From contig JBGVNW010000053.1 in the NCBI GenBank assembly GCA_045125935.1, positions 1 to 64,000 of the forward strand: 64,000 nt of DNA. Direction: 5' to 3'. Origin of the DNA: CAG-877 sp045125935. Lineage in GTDB: Bacteria; Bacillota_I; Bacilli_A; RF39; UBA660. The notes under the pieces were generated by a model. It was not told the origin of the DNA, did no database searches, and was given only the letters and a program-made list of their open reading frames with translations. The first letter of the stretch is position 1; the number at the start of each line of letters is the position of its first letter. A program made the translations under genes and the position numbers. This document shows positions 41,366 to 50,879 of the stretch, in pieces.

Positions 41366-42456
41366 TAGTCGGTTAAGAAATCCTTTAATTTTCTAGAACG
41401 AGAAGGATGTCTTAATTTACGAAGAGCTTTAGCCTCAATTTGACGAATTCTTTCACGAGTAACACCAAAGATTTGTCCAACTTCTTCAAGTGTTCTACAT
41501 TGACCATCATCAAGACCAAAGCGAAGTCTCAATACTTTTTCCTCACGATCAGTTAAGGTTGCTAAAACACCACTTAATTCTTCTTTTAACATTTCAACTG
41601 TCGCATATTCTTCTGGACCCATAGTTCTCTCATCTTTAATGAAATCACCTAAATGTGAATCATCCTCTTCACCAATAGGAGTCTCTAAAGACACTGGATC
41701 TTGTGATATTTTATAAACTTCACGAACCTTTTCAATTGAAATTCCCAACTTCTTAGCAATTTCTTCATCAGTAGGTTCACGATTTAATTCTTGAGTTAAT
41801 TGTCTTTGAACTCTTGCTAATTTATTGATTGTTTCAACCATATGTACTGGCACACGAATAGTTCTAGCTTGATCAGCAATTGCACGAGTAATAGCCTGTC
41901 TTATCCACCAAGTTGCGTAAGTAGAAAATTTATAACCTTTAGTAGGATCAAATTTATCTACTGCCTTCATCAATCCAATATTACCTTCTTGAATTAAATC
42001 TAAGAATAACATTCCACGTCCAACATATCTCTTAGCAATACTAACAACTAAACGAAGATTAGATTCAGCAAGCATTCTTTTAGCTTCTTCATCGCCTTCT
42101 TCAGCTCTTTGAGCATATTCAAACTCCTCATCAGAAGTAAGCAAGTTAATACGACCAATTTCTTTTAAGTACATACGAACTGGATCATTAATCTTAACAT
42201 CTTTTGATAAAGTAATACTTTCAACTTCAACATCAGCAGTAATCTCTTCACCACTAACATCATCTGAACCATCTTCCGCAACAATATCAATGTCAGCTTC
42301 TACTAATGCATTATACAATTCATCTAATGAATCACTATCTACTTCTAGTCCCTTTAATTCATCAGCCAATTGCTCATAAGTAATATATCCCTGTTTCTTA
42401 CCTTTCGCTAGTAGTTTATTCTTTCTTTCTTCTAAAGTTTTAATTTCTCCAACCAT
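41365..42456 (-). CDS. rpoD: Primary sigma factor (SigA/RpoD)
   Basis: 363 aa. Region 1.2 (DPVRMYLKEIGRINLLT), region 2 with the -10 recognising segment KGYKFSTYATWWIRQAITRA, region 3 (PVHMVETINKL) and region 4 with the -35 recognising helix (VGQIFGVTRERIRQIEAKAL). Short region 1.1 as in SigA. It starts 3 bp after the dnaG stop. It is the sigma factor expected to read the TTGACA/TATAAT promoters reported in this window. Confidence 0.97.
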   Translation of the reverse strand: MVGEIKTLEERKNKLLAKGKKQGYITYEQLADELKGLEVDSDSLDELYNALVEADIDIVAEDGSDDVSGEEITADVEVESITLSKDVKINDPVRMYLKEIGRINLLTSDEEFEYAQRAEEGDEEAKRMLAESNLRLVVSIAKRYVGRGMLFLDLIQEGNIGLMKAVDKFDPTKGYKFSTYATWWIRQAITRAIADQARTIRVPVHMVETINKLARVQRQLTQELNREPTDEEIAKKLGISIEKVREVYKISQDPVSLETPIGEEDDSHLGDFIKDERTMGPEEYATVEMLKEELSGVLATLTDREEKVLRLRFGLDDGQCRTLEEVGQIFGVTRERIRQIEAKALRKLRHPSRSRKLKDFLTD

Positions 42457-42459
42457 AGT

Positions 42460-44184
42460 CTATTCTCCTATTCTTAATTTTCTAATTTTCTCGACAATCT
42501 TAGCCTGTTCTAACGGGTCTACTTCTTTTTTCATTAATGTTGTAAGTCTCTTAATTTCCTGATTACGTCTATAATCATTAATGACTTTAAAATATAAAAA
42601 CAACTCTTCCTTTGTAGTTTCCTCACTATAGTTATCTGCTAAAATAGAGTTTAGTAAAATTAGAATATCTTCTTTATCTTGAACATAAGTATAAAAATCA
42701 GCAACATTTATATTACCATACTTCTTATAAAAATAAATTATCTCACTAGACAATACTCTGCTTCCCTCGCTAGGAAAAACTAATCTTTCTTTTTCTACCT
42801 GTGAGATAACCCAATCATTATTAAGCATGAAATATAAAACTTGTTCAACTGCCTTATCATACTTTGTTTTTTGTTTCTTTTTTTGTTTAACCGGTACTTC
42901 TATTTCTCTACTCACGTCTTTAAATGTCACCAAGTCATTTAACCGTTTTTCCAGTGTATTATAACCTATATCAAATTCTTTTGCAAGTCTTTTTAAGACT
43001 ATTTCTACTCTAATTGAATCATTAATTTTAGTCATTTCCTTTAAAACAGTATTAATATAATTAGCTTTCTCTTCATCACTTCTAAAATCAACATTACTAC
43101 GTAACTGTTGCATCTTAAAATCACTAAAATTAACTGCATTATCAACTAATGCTATAAAGCGTTCACTACCATGCTTTAAAATAAAAGTATCAGGATCATC
43201 ATTATCAGAAAGTAAAACTACTTTCACTTCTATACCTTGACTAAGTAACGAATCTCCAATACTAAGCATGGCTTTTACTCCCGGAGAATCTCCATCCAAG
43301 CAAAGAATTATATTACTAGATAATCTTTTTATTAAGTTAATTTGATTATTAGTTAAAGCCGTACCCATAAGTGCCACTGTATTCTTAACACCAATAGTAC
43401 TGGCTCTAATAACATCCATGAAACCTTCCATTACTATAACTGATTTCTTTAGACGACATTCTTCTCTAGCAATATGATAATGATATAGCATCTCACCCTT
43501 TTTAAAAATATCAGTCTCTTTCGTATTTAAATACTTATTTTGACCATTATCTTTATATATACGACCACTAAACCCCACTACTTGTCCACTAACATCATAT
43601 AGTGGAAACATAATACGGTCATTATATATATCATGATCATCACTAGATAATCCTATTCTATTTAAAACAGCCAAATCATACTCTTTTTTTAATAAAAGGT
43701 TAGTTAAATCATCACGACTTTCTAATGATAACCCAATCTCAAATTCTTTAATAACTTCATCTGTAATATTACGACTTGCTAAATACTCACGAGCACTCTT
43801 ACCAACCAAACTAGATAAATTATTTTGAAAATATTTAACTGAAAAATTATAAGCTTCATAAAGTTTATCAAATTTAGTAGTTTTCTTCTTTATCTGAATA
43901 CCAGAAACATTTATTCCAACTTTTTCACCCAAATAATGTAATGTTTCTCTAAAATCAATATGTTCATAATTCATTAAAAATGTAAAAACATTCCCTGTTG
44001 CGTGACACGAAAAACATGTATATATTTGTTTTTCTCTTGAAACACACATTGATGGATTCGAATCATCATGAAAAGGACATACTCCAAAGAAGTTTTTACC
44101 TCTTGAAACAAGTGGTATTCTTTCTCCAATGATGTCAACTATATCAACTTTGCGTCTAATTTCATTTGCTAAGTCATTATTCAA
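42460..44184 (-). CDS. dnaG: DNA primase
   Basis: 574 aa. N-terminal CHC2 zinc finger (CPFHDDSNPSM...YTCFSCHATG, ligands C-H-C-C), TOPRIM domain (IVMEGFMDVIRA, LCLDGDSPG) and a C-terminal helicase-binding region. It makes replication primers. The start codon is TTG 44184, preceded by AAGGAGTGG at a suitable distance; there is no in-frame ATG nearby. The rare start may lower expression relative to rpoD downstream. Confidence 0.95.
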   Translation of the reverse strand: MNNDLANEIRRKVDIVDIIGERIPLVSRGKNFFGVCPFHDDSNPSMCVSREKQIYTCFSCHATGNVFTFLMNYEHIDFRETLHYLGEKVGINVSGIQIKKKTTKFDKLYEAYNFSVKYFQNNLSSLVGKSAREYLASRNITDEVIKEFEIGLSLESRDDLTNLLLKKEYDLAVLNRIGLSSDDHDIYNDRIMFPLYDVSGQVVGFSGRIYKDNGQNKYLNTKETDIFKKGEMLYHYHIAREECRLKKSVIVMEGFMDVIRASTIGVKNTVALMGTALTNNQINLIKRLSSNIILCLDGDSPGVKAMLSIGDSLLSQGIEVKVVLLSDNDDPDTFILKHGSERFIALVDNAVNFSDFKMQQLRSNVDFRSDEEKANYINTVLKEMTKINDSIRVEIVLKRLAKEFDIGYNTLEKRLNDLVTFKDVSREIEVPVKQKKKQKTKYDKAVEQVLYFMLNNDWVISQVEKERLVFPSEGSRVLSSEIIYFYKKYGNINVADFYTYVQDKEDILILLNSILADNYSEETTKEELFLYFKVINDYRRNQEIKRLTTLMKKEVDPLEQAKIVEKIRKLRIGE

Positions 44185-44255
44185 TTGACACCACTCCTTA
44201 TAAAACTAACTCTAATTATATCATTATTTTCTACAAAATTCTACATTAACAACTA

Positions 44256-44816
44256 CTATTTATCTGTACTTTTTCTTGTATATTGTGGATTTGCAACATA
44301 AGTTGCTCCTACTACCATCTCATCAAAAAATGAACTAAAAGCATCAAAATTTAGGGGTTCTTCAAATAATGATTTCGCTACATAACCAATATTATCTCTA
44401 GCAATCTTTCTATAATTTTCAATTTTACCAATGTCTTCTTCACATTTATCTTGAGTAAATTGTGCTAGTTGAGAAACGCTTTCCACGTTATCGTCATTAA
44501 CTTCATTAGCTAATCTTTGTAAACAACAATTAGCACCAATACATATTGCTTCTTCTAATTGTAATAAACCAATATCTATACTGTAATCAGCACTAGGCAT
44601 ATACCCAAATTCTCGATATCTTTTTCCTAACGTTTTAGAAACTACTCTTTTAATTTTACTAACATTTCTTTCTTTGCCTGCTACAAATAATACATCATCA
44701 AAATAATCTTGTGAATCCTGGATAAAGAACAATACATCCTTTAATGAATACATCTTTGTCCCTTCATATAATTGATATTCTAATTTTAGTTCTTCTAATC
44801 TTTCTTCTTTTGTCAT
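44256..44816 (-). CDS. Tandem paralogue 1 of an unknown family (MTKEE family)
   Basis: 186 aa from ATG 44816, chosen because AGGAGGAAAATT directly precedes it. The N-terminal helix MTKEERLEELKLEYQLYEGT is nearly identical to the other three copies. Predicted all-helical with conserved stations: an F/Y-rich segment near 30-50, a RE(F/Y)GYMP/FxPxYY-like segment near 75, and a C-terminal FxxFFDEMV. No membrane segment and no familiar domain. Last gene of the array, before dnaG. Confidence 0.72.
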   Translation of the reverse strand: MTKEERLEELKLEYQLYEGTKMYSLKDVLFFIQDSQDYFDDVLFVAGKERNVSKIKRVVSKTLGKRYREFGYMPSADYSIDIGLLQLEEAICIGANCCLQRLANEVNDDNVESVSQLAQFTQDKCEEDIGKIENYRKIARDNIGYVAKSLFEEPLNFDAFSSFFDEMVVGATYVANPQYTRKSTDK

Positions 44817-44826
44817 AATTTTCCTC

Positions 44827-45375
44827 CTATTTCTTACAATATTGAATACTGTCAATATTTTTTATTCTTTCTAATTCAGCATCAAAAAAATCTTGAAAAC
44901 CAGCATCATCTAAAGGAAACATTATTGTCATAGTCGCATAATGCGTCCCATCACATTCTAAGATTTTTCTACTACCTGTCATGTATACTGAATTTTGATA
45001 ATGCTTTTCTACAGAAAACATTCCTAGTCGATATATTTCCCTCATATTATCTTCAGTAAGACATTCAAATAATTCATTCATTCTTCTTCGATGCTCAACT
45101 ACCATTCTACATTGCAAGTCAAGAAATTTAAGATCTCTAATATAATATTCTGGACTAAACAATCTATATTCTTCCCTATCATTACCAAAAAATCTAGATA
45201 ATAAACGTAATTTTTTATCTTTATTTTTTTCATTACAAAGATAGACTATATCACTATTTGAAGTCTTTATAGAATGCGTAATCATATCATAAACATGGTC
45301 TATTCTATAAACATAATCTGTTTGATATGATGCATATTCTAATTTAATTTTTTCAGTTAATTTTTCTTTTTTCAT
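44827..45375 (-). CDS. Tandem paralogue 2 of the MTKEE family
   Basis: 182 aa from ATG 45375; an in-frame ATG at 45387 is possible but ATG 45375 overlaps the stop of a 27-aa frame (TTATGA), implying coupling. N-terminus MKKEKLTEKIKLEYASYQTD aligns with the family. It has the FSPEYYIRDLKFLDLQ station and ends FQDFFDAELERI. It is separated from paralogue 1 by 10 bp. Function unknown. Confidence 0.7.
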   Translation of the reverse strand: MKKEKLTEKIKLEYASYQTDYVYRIDHVYDMITHSIKTSNSDIVYLCNEKNKDKKLRLLSRFFGNDREEYRLFSPEYYIRDLKFLDLQCRMVVEHRRRMNELFECLTEDNMREIYRLGMFSVEKHYQNSVYMTGSRKILECDGTHYATMTIMFPLDDAGFQDFFDAELERIKNIDSIQYCKK

Positions 45376-45455
45376 AATAAATCCCATTTATAAAGATGTA
45401 TTTTATCAACATAGTCTGCTTCTTTTATCAAAGAAAATTCTTCTACGTTAAACAT
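45372..45455 (-). CDS. 27-aa frame coupled to paralogue 2
   Basis: ATG 45455 to TGA 45372, beginning MFNVEEFSLIKEADY. It starts 5 bp after paralogue 3 and its stop overlaps the start of paralogue 2 as ATGA. The ribosome site is weak (AAGGAT). Its perfect packing suggests a coupling leader for the next gene or a tiny protein; it does not resemble the paralogues. Confidence 0.4.
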   Translation of the reverse strand: MFNVEEFSLIKEADYVDKIHLYKWDLL

Positions 45456-45460
45456 AATCC

Positions 45461-46015
45461 TTACTTCTTAACAATTTCAGCATTCTTCTTAGCTTGAATT
45501 TGTTTTACCTCTTCATCAAAGAATTCTCCAAATTCTCTAAAATCCATTGGAGCAACTTTACTTAATCCAACAAGTGAAGGATTGTCTGTTTTTATAACAC
45601 TTCTAGCTCTAGATACGCCTTTATGATTCCTAAAGAAACTTGTATAAGTAAATCTTGCTAATTTATTAATTTCATCTATATTATCTTCTTCATCTTCAAT
45701 TAAACTACCTAGTATAAAAAAGTATCTTCGATAACTCCAAGCAACCATATACCCTAAATCTAATAATTTATTATCCCTATCATAATAATCAGGTTCAAAA
45801 TAGATATCTTTATTTCGACATTCTCCTAAAATACTTGCAATAACTCTATTTTTATTATTAGACTTCTTTTGTTCTGCAATCTCAGTAATTAATCCATTTA
45901 AATAATTATGTTGATGAAATACAAAACTTACTATTTCGCTTCTATGTGAAACGCTTTCTGCTTCATATAATTGATATTCTAATTTTATTTTTTCTAATTT
46001 TTCTTCTTTTGTCAT
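45461..46015 (-). CDS. Tandem paralogue 3 of the MTKEE family
   Basis: 184 aa. N-terminus MTKEEKLEKIKLEYQLYEAE, then the FEPDYYDRDNKLLDLGYM station shared with paralogue 2, and C-terminal FREFGEFFDEEVKQI. AAGGGGGATT precedes ATG 46015. Charged and helical with no signal peptide. Same operon as its neighbours. Confidence 0.72.
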   Translation of the reverse strand: MTKEEKLEKIKLEYQLYEAESVSHRSEIVSFVFHQHNYLNGLITEIAEQKKSNNKNRVIASILGECRNKDIYFEPDYYDRDNKLLDLGYMVAWSYRRYFFILGSLIEDEEDNIDEINKLARFTYTSFFRNHKGVSRARSVIKTDNPSLVGLSKVAPMDFREFGEFFDEEVKQIQAKKNAEIVKK

Positions 46016-46026
46016 AATAATCCCCC

Positions 46027-46578
46027 TTAATTTTTAGTTTTTTCCATACCTTTACAAAGAATATTATTAAGTCCTTCTTCAAATACTTCTCTAAATAATG
46101 GTGTCTCATCTTCTCCTCCAGCAACACACATTATTCCTTGATAAGAAATTTCAATACTTTCAATTACCCTAGTATAATATTTATCAGTTTCTACAAACTT
46201 ATTTCCCATAAACTCCGCTAAACCATAAATATCTCGCCAATTATCTTCAGTAAGTGAGGCAAGTAATCTCTGATATAAAAATTCATATACTCCAATCGAT
46301 TCTCCATATAGTTTTAAAGCCTCAATATCTTTTACTAAGTATTCTTCAGACTCTACTTCAAATCCCACTAATTCAAATAAAACATTCATAGCTTTCGTCT
46401 TATAAAGTTCAAATGAATCATGCCAAATCGAATTAACAATATGTCTATAAGTAAAGCCCAAGTCTTTAGCTTCCTGCTTTAAATACTCTATCATATCTTC
46501 ATAACATGTTACCTCACCATCTACTTCAGTTAACATATACTCAGTTCTAATTTTTTCAAGTCTTTCTTCTTTAGTCAT
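46027..46578 (-). CDS. Tandem paralogue 4 of the MTKEE family
   Basis: 183 aa from ATG 46578 (GGGGTGGAG upstream). N-terminus MTKEERLEKIRTEYMLTEVD. The most divergent copy, but it keeps the helix start, the VKDIEALKLYGESIG station and the C-terminal FREVFEEGLNNI. First gene of the four-gene array. No promoter was securely identified; it lies 34 bp after the terminator of the Cys-cluster gene. Confidence 0.7.
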   Translation of the reverse strand: MTKEERLEKIRTEYMLTEVDGEVTCYEDMIEYLKQEAKDLGFTYRHIVNSIWHDSFELYKTKAMNVLFELVGFEVESEEYLVKDIEALKLYGESIGVYEFLYQRLLASLTEDNWRDIYGLAEFMGNKFVETDKYYTRVIESIEISYQGIMCVAGGEDETPLFREVFEEGLNNILCKGMEKTKN

Positions 46579-46628
46579 ACTCCACCCCAAATATAAAGAT
46601 ATTCTACTTACTAACATGAAAATTGTCA

Positions 46629-46658
46629 AACAAAAACAACATATCTATGTATGTTGTT
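46629..46658 (-). terminator. Terminator of the 137-aa Cys-cluster gene
   Basis: AACAACATA-CATAGA-TATGTTGTT stem followed by TTTTG on the minus strand. Confidence 0.7.
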
Positions 46659-46663
46659 TAAAA

Positions 46664-47074
46664 TTATCGCACTTTTTTATAAGTTTTACCACTTTTATGA
46701 TATCCATAAACTCTATTTAAATTTATTTCTAAAGAAAACAAATCAAAAATACACTGATCATATTGACCATCTCTTAAAGCACTATTATAACTATCTTGCT
46801 CTTGCATAGTCATTCTACAAGCAGCACTACAACAACTAATACTACAACCACTTCTTTGATATTTACTAATAACTGTCGCTTCTTTTCTACCATCACACAC
46901 CATAACTCGATCAGTACAATTATCATCACTATATCCCTGTAAAGAAATCATATAATCTCTAAAACTATCAGAAGTAATTTCCCATACTAATATATTATCT
47001 AATTCTAACGCTTCACTTCTATTAATTTGTTTTTTACTACTACGATTACTACTAACACTATCTGTGTAATTCAT
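46664..47074 (-). CDS. Unknown protein with cysteine cluster
   Basis: 136 aa from ATG 47074 (GGAAGGATG upstream). Residues 76-86 hold a dense cluster, GCSISCCSAACRM, with four Cys plus further single Cys at either side. This could be a metal or Fe-S site or a disulphide core, but no signal peptide is seen. It precedes the four-paralogue array on the same strand but is cut off from it by a terminator. Function unknown. Confidence 0.65.
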   Translation of the reverse strand: MNYTDSVSSNRSSKKQINRSEALELDNILVWEITSDSFRDYMISLQGYSDDNCTDRVMVCDGRKEATVISKYQRSGCSISCCSAACRMTMQEQDSYNSALRDGQYDQCIFDLFSLEINLNRVYGYHKSGKTYKKVR

Positions 47075-47176
47075 AATCAATCATCCTTCCTGTACAATAT
47101 ATGTTAAAAAAAAGCTTAATACTTCTCTTTTGCACAGCAAGCAACATTATAACAAAAAAACTTTGCGAATGCAAAG

Positions 47177-48196
47177 TTAAATTAAAGATTTTCTCATAAA
47201 AGTCTCAACATTCTTATCAATATAAACATCGATTAATCCCTTATTAACAATCTTTATAAAACCAAGACCATTAATAACTAAATCCTCATCATATTTAACT
47301 GAATAAGTAATTTTATTTAAATCTTTCAAATCATCTTTATTACTAGAATTAAGAAGTCTTTTTACTTTCAAATCATTAGAGACAAACAACGTAAAACTAT
47401 TTTTCTCTCCTTCAACATAATCTATTCTAATAAAATCTTCAATAATAATAGCTTGATTAGATTTTAATTGAAAAGTCTTTGGCTTAATTTCTTTTTTAGG
47501 AGAAATCTTTTTCACTAAATTTGAATCAATATGATTTAGTATTGATCCAGTATCAATAAGTCCTGGAGTATCAATTAATGTTAAATAATCATTAATTTCA
47601 ATAGTTACTGTATTTAACGTAGTTGATGGAAGTGGAGACATAGTAAGTTCTTGTACATTATCCGAATAATTTTGAATAAGTTTATTAATCAAACTACTCT
47701 TTCCGGCGTTAGTATGTCCAACAACATAAACTTTTTTTGTTGTTTGATAATACTTAATTCTCTTTAATAAATAATCAATATTATAATTTTTATTTACACT
47801 AATTACTATTACTTCTTCAAAATGTATATTTTTTTCTTCTAAATATTTAATCAATTTAGTCTCTTTAACTGACTTAGGTAAAACATCTTTTTTATTTAAT
47901 ACTAAAATCATTTTATTAGGAATAATATTTCTAATTTGTTCAATATCCTTCTCTAAATTTAACAAATCAGTAATATATAAAACTAAGTCTTTAGTTTCAC
48001 CAACACTTTTTAATATATTTAAGTATTCCTCATTTGATTTTGTAACTACTTGATATTCCCCATAATTTTTCATTCTAAAACATCTTTGACATATATCGTT
48101 TTCTAAACTAGTTGTATATCCTTCTTGTAAAACATTTTGATCTTGTAATACTACTCCACAACCCATACATGTTTTTACTTTTTCATTATCATTCAT
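47177..48196 (-). CDS. yqeH: Ribosome-biogenesis GTPase YqeH
   Basis: 339 aa from ATG 48196 (AGAGGT upstream). N-terminal treble-clef zinc site CMGCG...CQRCF, then a circularly permuted GTPase: G4 LNKKD before G1 GHTNAGKSSL and G3 DTPGL. It assists assembly of the 30S subunit in Bacilli. The yqeG-yqeH order with an 8-bp overlap is conserved in Firmicutes. Confidence 0.93.
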   Translation of the reverse strand: MNDNEKVKTCMGCGVVLQDQNVLQEGYTTSLENDICQRCFRMKNYGEYQVVTKSNEEYLNILKSVGETKDLVLYITDLLNLEKDIEQIRNIIPNKMILVLNKKDVLPKSVKETKLIKYLEEKNIHFEEVIVISVNKNYNIDYLLKRIKYYQTTKKVYVVGHTNAGKSSLINKLIQNYSDNVQELTMSPLPSTTLNTVTIEINDYLTLIDTPGLIDTGSILNHIDSNLVKKISPKKEIKPKTFQLKSNQAIIIEDFIRIDYVEGEKNSFTLFVSNDLKVKRLLNSSNKDDLKDLNKITYSVKYDEDLVINGLGFIKIVNKGLIDVYIDKNVETFMRKSLI

Positions 48197-48707
48197 AATA
48201 TTTACCTCTTTCAAATACCCCTCGTTTTTGGTAATGTCTTATTATTTTAGCCTCAACTTGTCTATTTAGTCCAGTTATTTTTAAATCTTTTTCTCCTAAT
48301 GGATCAACTAGAATAGTCATAATTCTAAATCTATTACCTGATAAAACATCTGTAACTATCTGATCACCTATCATTACCATTTCTTTTTTCTTTAAATTAT
48401 ATTGTTTCTTTATTTTACTTAAATTTCTAGTTGAAGGCTTAAGCCCAAAAGAAAATCCTCCAATACCTAATTCTTTTAAATAAGGTGCTAACCTACTCTT
48501 TGTATTATTAGAATTAATAAGTATTAAAAAATCTTTTTGTAATCTTTTAAGTAATTTTTTAACTCTCACTGGGCACTTTTTCTGATCAACCATTCCAAGA
48601 GTATTATCAAGATCAAAGATTAAACAAGTAATACCCATTTCTTTTAATTTTTGATAATCAATCTCAAATATATTCTTACGATACATCGTTGGTTTAAACA
48701 AATTCAT
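48189..48707 (-). CDS. yqeG: HAD-superfamily phosphatase YqeG
   Basis: 172 aa. HAD motif I IFDLDNTLG with catalytic Asp pair, motif II INSNNTKSRL, motif IV MIGDQIVTDV. YqeG-type HAD hydrolases are always found with yqeH in Bacilli; the natural substrate is unproven (a phosphatidylglycerophosphate phosphatase role has been shown for related proteins). Overlaps yqeH by 8 bp. Confidence 0.9.
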   Translation of the reverse strand: MNLFKPTMYRKNIFEIDYQKLKEMGITCLIFDLDNTLGMVDQKKCPVRVKKLLKRLQKDFLILINSNNTKSRLAPYLKELGIGGFSFGLKPSTRNLSKIKKQYNLKKKEMVMIGDQIVTDVLSGNRFRIMTILVDPLGEKDLKITGLNRQVEAKIIRHYQKRGVFERGKYYE

Positions 48708-48749
48708 GAAATCACCTGAAACAATTATATACTATTTTTTAGAATTAGT

Positions 48750-50180
48750 CTAATTATTTACTCTTTGCGTAATCATCTCTGTTGACATAGTTATCTTCTC
48801 AAAAGTATAACCACTCTCTTTTCCATAACGAATTATACTTCGAAGTGCATCTCTCGTACATGTCTTTATATCATGCATTAAAACCATATTAACCTTGTTT
48901 TTTGATAAGTTATTAATTACGTTATTAACAATTTGCTCAGAAGTAGGACTACCTCCAGCAGCATCTCCGCTCGAAACATTCCAATCATAATAACGATAGC
49001 CTCTATTTAATACTTCACTAGTTAAGGTTGACATAATTCCTTGAGAATATCTCCTACTTATTGTATTACTAGAACCTCCAGGAAAACGAATAATTTTTGA
49101 CTCTTGCCCAGTAATATTTTTAACTCTTTCAGAGATAATATTTAAATCATTAAAATATGAGTCAACTGATGCATAAACTACTGAATAATTATGAGTTGCA
49201 GTATGAAGTGCAATGGTATGACCTTCATCATAGGCTCTTTTTATTAATTCATCAGGGCCTGTATTAGTAACAAAAAATGTTGCCTCTACTCCTTCTTCTT
49301 TTAAAATATCCAAAATAATATTAGTAGTTCCCCATCTAGGGCCATCATCAAATGTTAAATATATTGTTCCATTCCTATTACGTTCTGATACAATGACTAA
49401 TCTTTTTATACTAGAACTATTTCCTGCTTTATCACTAACTTTATAAGTAAGTTCATATTTACCAACCTTATTAATATCAACATTTCCCTCTACAATAACT
49501 GAACTATTTAAATCATCACAATTATCTGTAACACTAACGCCAGGATCAGTAAAGTTCTCACCTACAAAAGCATAAACAGTATCACTACCATTTAAAGATA
49601 TAACTGGAGCTTCCTTATCTTCATAAATAATATTTCTACTAATACTTGTCTTATTACCATGTTCATCCGCAACAGAATAAGTAATTTTACTTTCCTTATT
49701 TTCTACTTTAACTTTATTCGTAATATCGCCTTCATATACGTCATTAGCCGAATATTCTTCTTGAACATACTCCCTACCAGGACAAATATATATATCATCA
49801 TTACTAACTAATTTAATAACAGGCGCACTCTTATCAGTAACTTTTACCTTTCTCACAACATTTTTCTTGAAACCACCAATATCAATACTGTATTTAATCT
49901 CATAATCACCTAATTTTTTAGAATTAACATTATTCTTCACTTTAACTTTATCTGTAACATCATCATGTAAAAAATACGCTGAATACCCCTCTTCCTTATA
50001 TTCTTCTAAATAATCAAGTTCTACATATTTTGAACCATCTAGTAAAATATTTGGAAGTAATAAAAAATTATAAATACAAATTGCTAAAACTATTAAAAAT
50101 ATAATCACCACAAAATACAAAATCATTTCTTTTCTACCCTTAAATACACTCAATAATCTTCTATTATACTTATTTACCAT
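48750..50180 (-). CDS. Polysaccharide deacetylase with Ig-like domains
   Basis: 476 aa. One N-terminal membrane helix (~20-42), then three ~75-residue DUF5011/bacterial Ig-like repeats recognisable by D(K/E)xAPVIxLxG and VxDxxGN(K/S)S, then a NodB domain. All NodB motifs are present: TFDDGP, HTATH, RFPGGS, YYDWNVSSGD and VLMHD. It is a zinc-dependent deacetylase acting outside the cell, on peptidoglycan or another N-acetyl polysaccharide. Multi-Ig anchoring suggests wall spanning. Confidence 0.92.
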   Translation of the reverse strand: MVNKYNRRLLSVFKGRKEMILYFVVIIFLIVLAICIYNFLLLPNILLDGSKYVELDYLEEYKEEGYSAYFLHDDVTDKVKVKNNVNSKKLGDYEIKYSIDIGGFKKNVVRKVKVTDKSAPVIKLVSNDDIYICPGREYVQEEYSANDVYEGDITNKVKVENKESKITYSVADEHGNKTSISRNIIYEDKEAPVISLNGSDTVYAFVGENFTDPGVSVTDNCDDLNSSVIVEGNVDINKVGKYELTYKVSDKAGNSSSIKRLVIVSERNRNGTIYLTFDDGPRWGTTNIILDILKEEGVEATFFVTNTGPDELIKRAYDEGHTIALHTATHNYSVVYASVDSYFNDLNIISERVKNITGQESKIIRFPGGSSNTISRRYSQGIMSTLTSEVLNRGYRYYDWNVSSGDAAGGSPTSEQIVNNVINNLSKNKVNMVLMHDIKTCTRDALRSIIRYGKESGYTFEKITMSTEMITQRVNN

Positions 50181-50270
50181 TTTACCACCTACAAATAAAT
50201 CAACATAATTGTATCAAAACTACATCTCAAAGTCCATTATACTAAAGATAATTATAAAGTTTTCCATCAC

Positions 50271-50325
50271 CAAAAGACAATAGAAACAACCTTTCTTCCT
50301 AATAAGAAAAATCATTCTATTGTCT
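50271..50325 (-). terminator. Long hairpin downstream of the 170-aa gene
   Basis: Outer 11-bp stem AGACAATAGAA/TTCTATTGTCT with an inner TTTCTT/AAGAAA helix. Only a short T-run follows on the minus strand, so terminator strength is uncertain. It lies 40 bp after the stop at 50367. Confidence 0.5.
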
Positions 50326-50366
50326 ACTAAATAATCTAATAAACCTAATATAAAAAGATTAACTTT

Positions 50367-50879
50367 CTATTTAGACCATGCACAACAATTATCATACCAT
50401 ATATCCTCGGCTGCCTCCTCAGCTTCAGCTCTATCTAGTGATGAATGATCATATGGTTTACCATAAATAGGATCACCATTTGCAGCTGTATCAATTTGAT
50501 CAGCCCTTATGTGTGGCTCTAAACTATCAAACACTTCTTCTTCTTTTGTCAAAGCTAATGATAAAGCAGAACGATCTATATCCATACCATTTTGAATACT
50601 TGTACAATAACCTTGTGCAAGAAGAAGACATTCTGCTACTTTTCCATAAACAAAATTTAAATCATTTTCATAGTTTTCCACTAAAGTATAATAAAGATTT
50701 GTATCTCCCGATCTAAAAGCTTCCTCATCATCTTTTATTTGCTCAAAAGTTCTTGTTGCACTTTTAAAAGGACCATCATCATATAATTTTTTAAATATTT
50801 TTTTCTTGTCTCCGACTCTAGCATAGCAACTATTAAATTCACCACTATTTACTACTGATTTTGCTTCTTTATAAGTCAT
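50367..50879 (-). CDS. Unknown acidic 170-aa protein
   Basis: Begins MTYKEAKSVVNSGEFNSCYA. Acidic and helical, five Cys including a CC pair near the end (YDNCCAWSK). No signal peptide or membrane segment. The start codon overlaps the stop of the upstream gene (TAATG), so the two are translated together and probably interact. No family recognised. Confidence 0.68.
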   Translation of the reverse strand: MTYKEAKSVVNSGEFNSCYARVGDKKKIFKKLYDDGPFKSATRTFEQIKDDEEAFRSGDTNLYYTLVENYENDLNFVYGKVAECLLLAQGYCTSIQNGMDIDRSALSLALTKEEEVFDSLEPHIRADQIDTAANGDPIYGKPYDHSSLDRAEAEEAAEDIWYDNCCAWSK

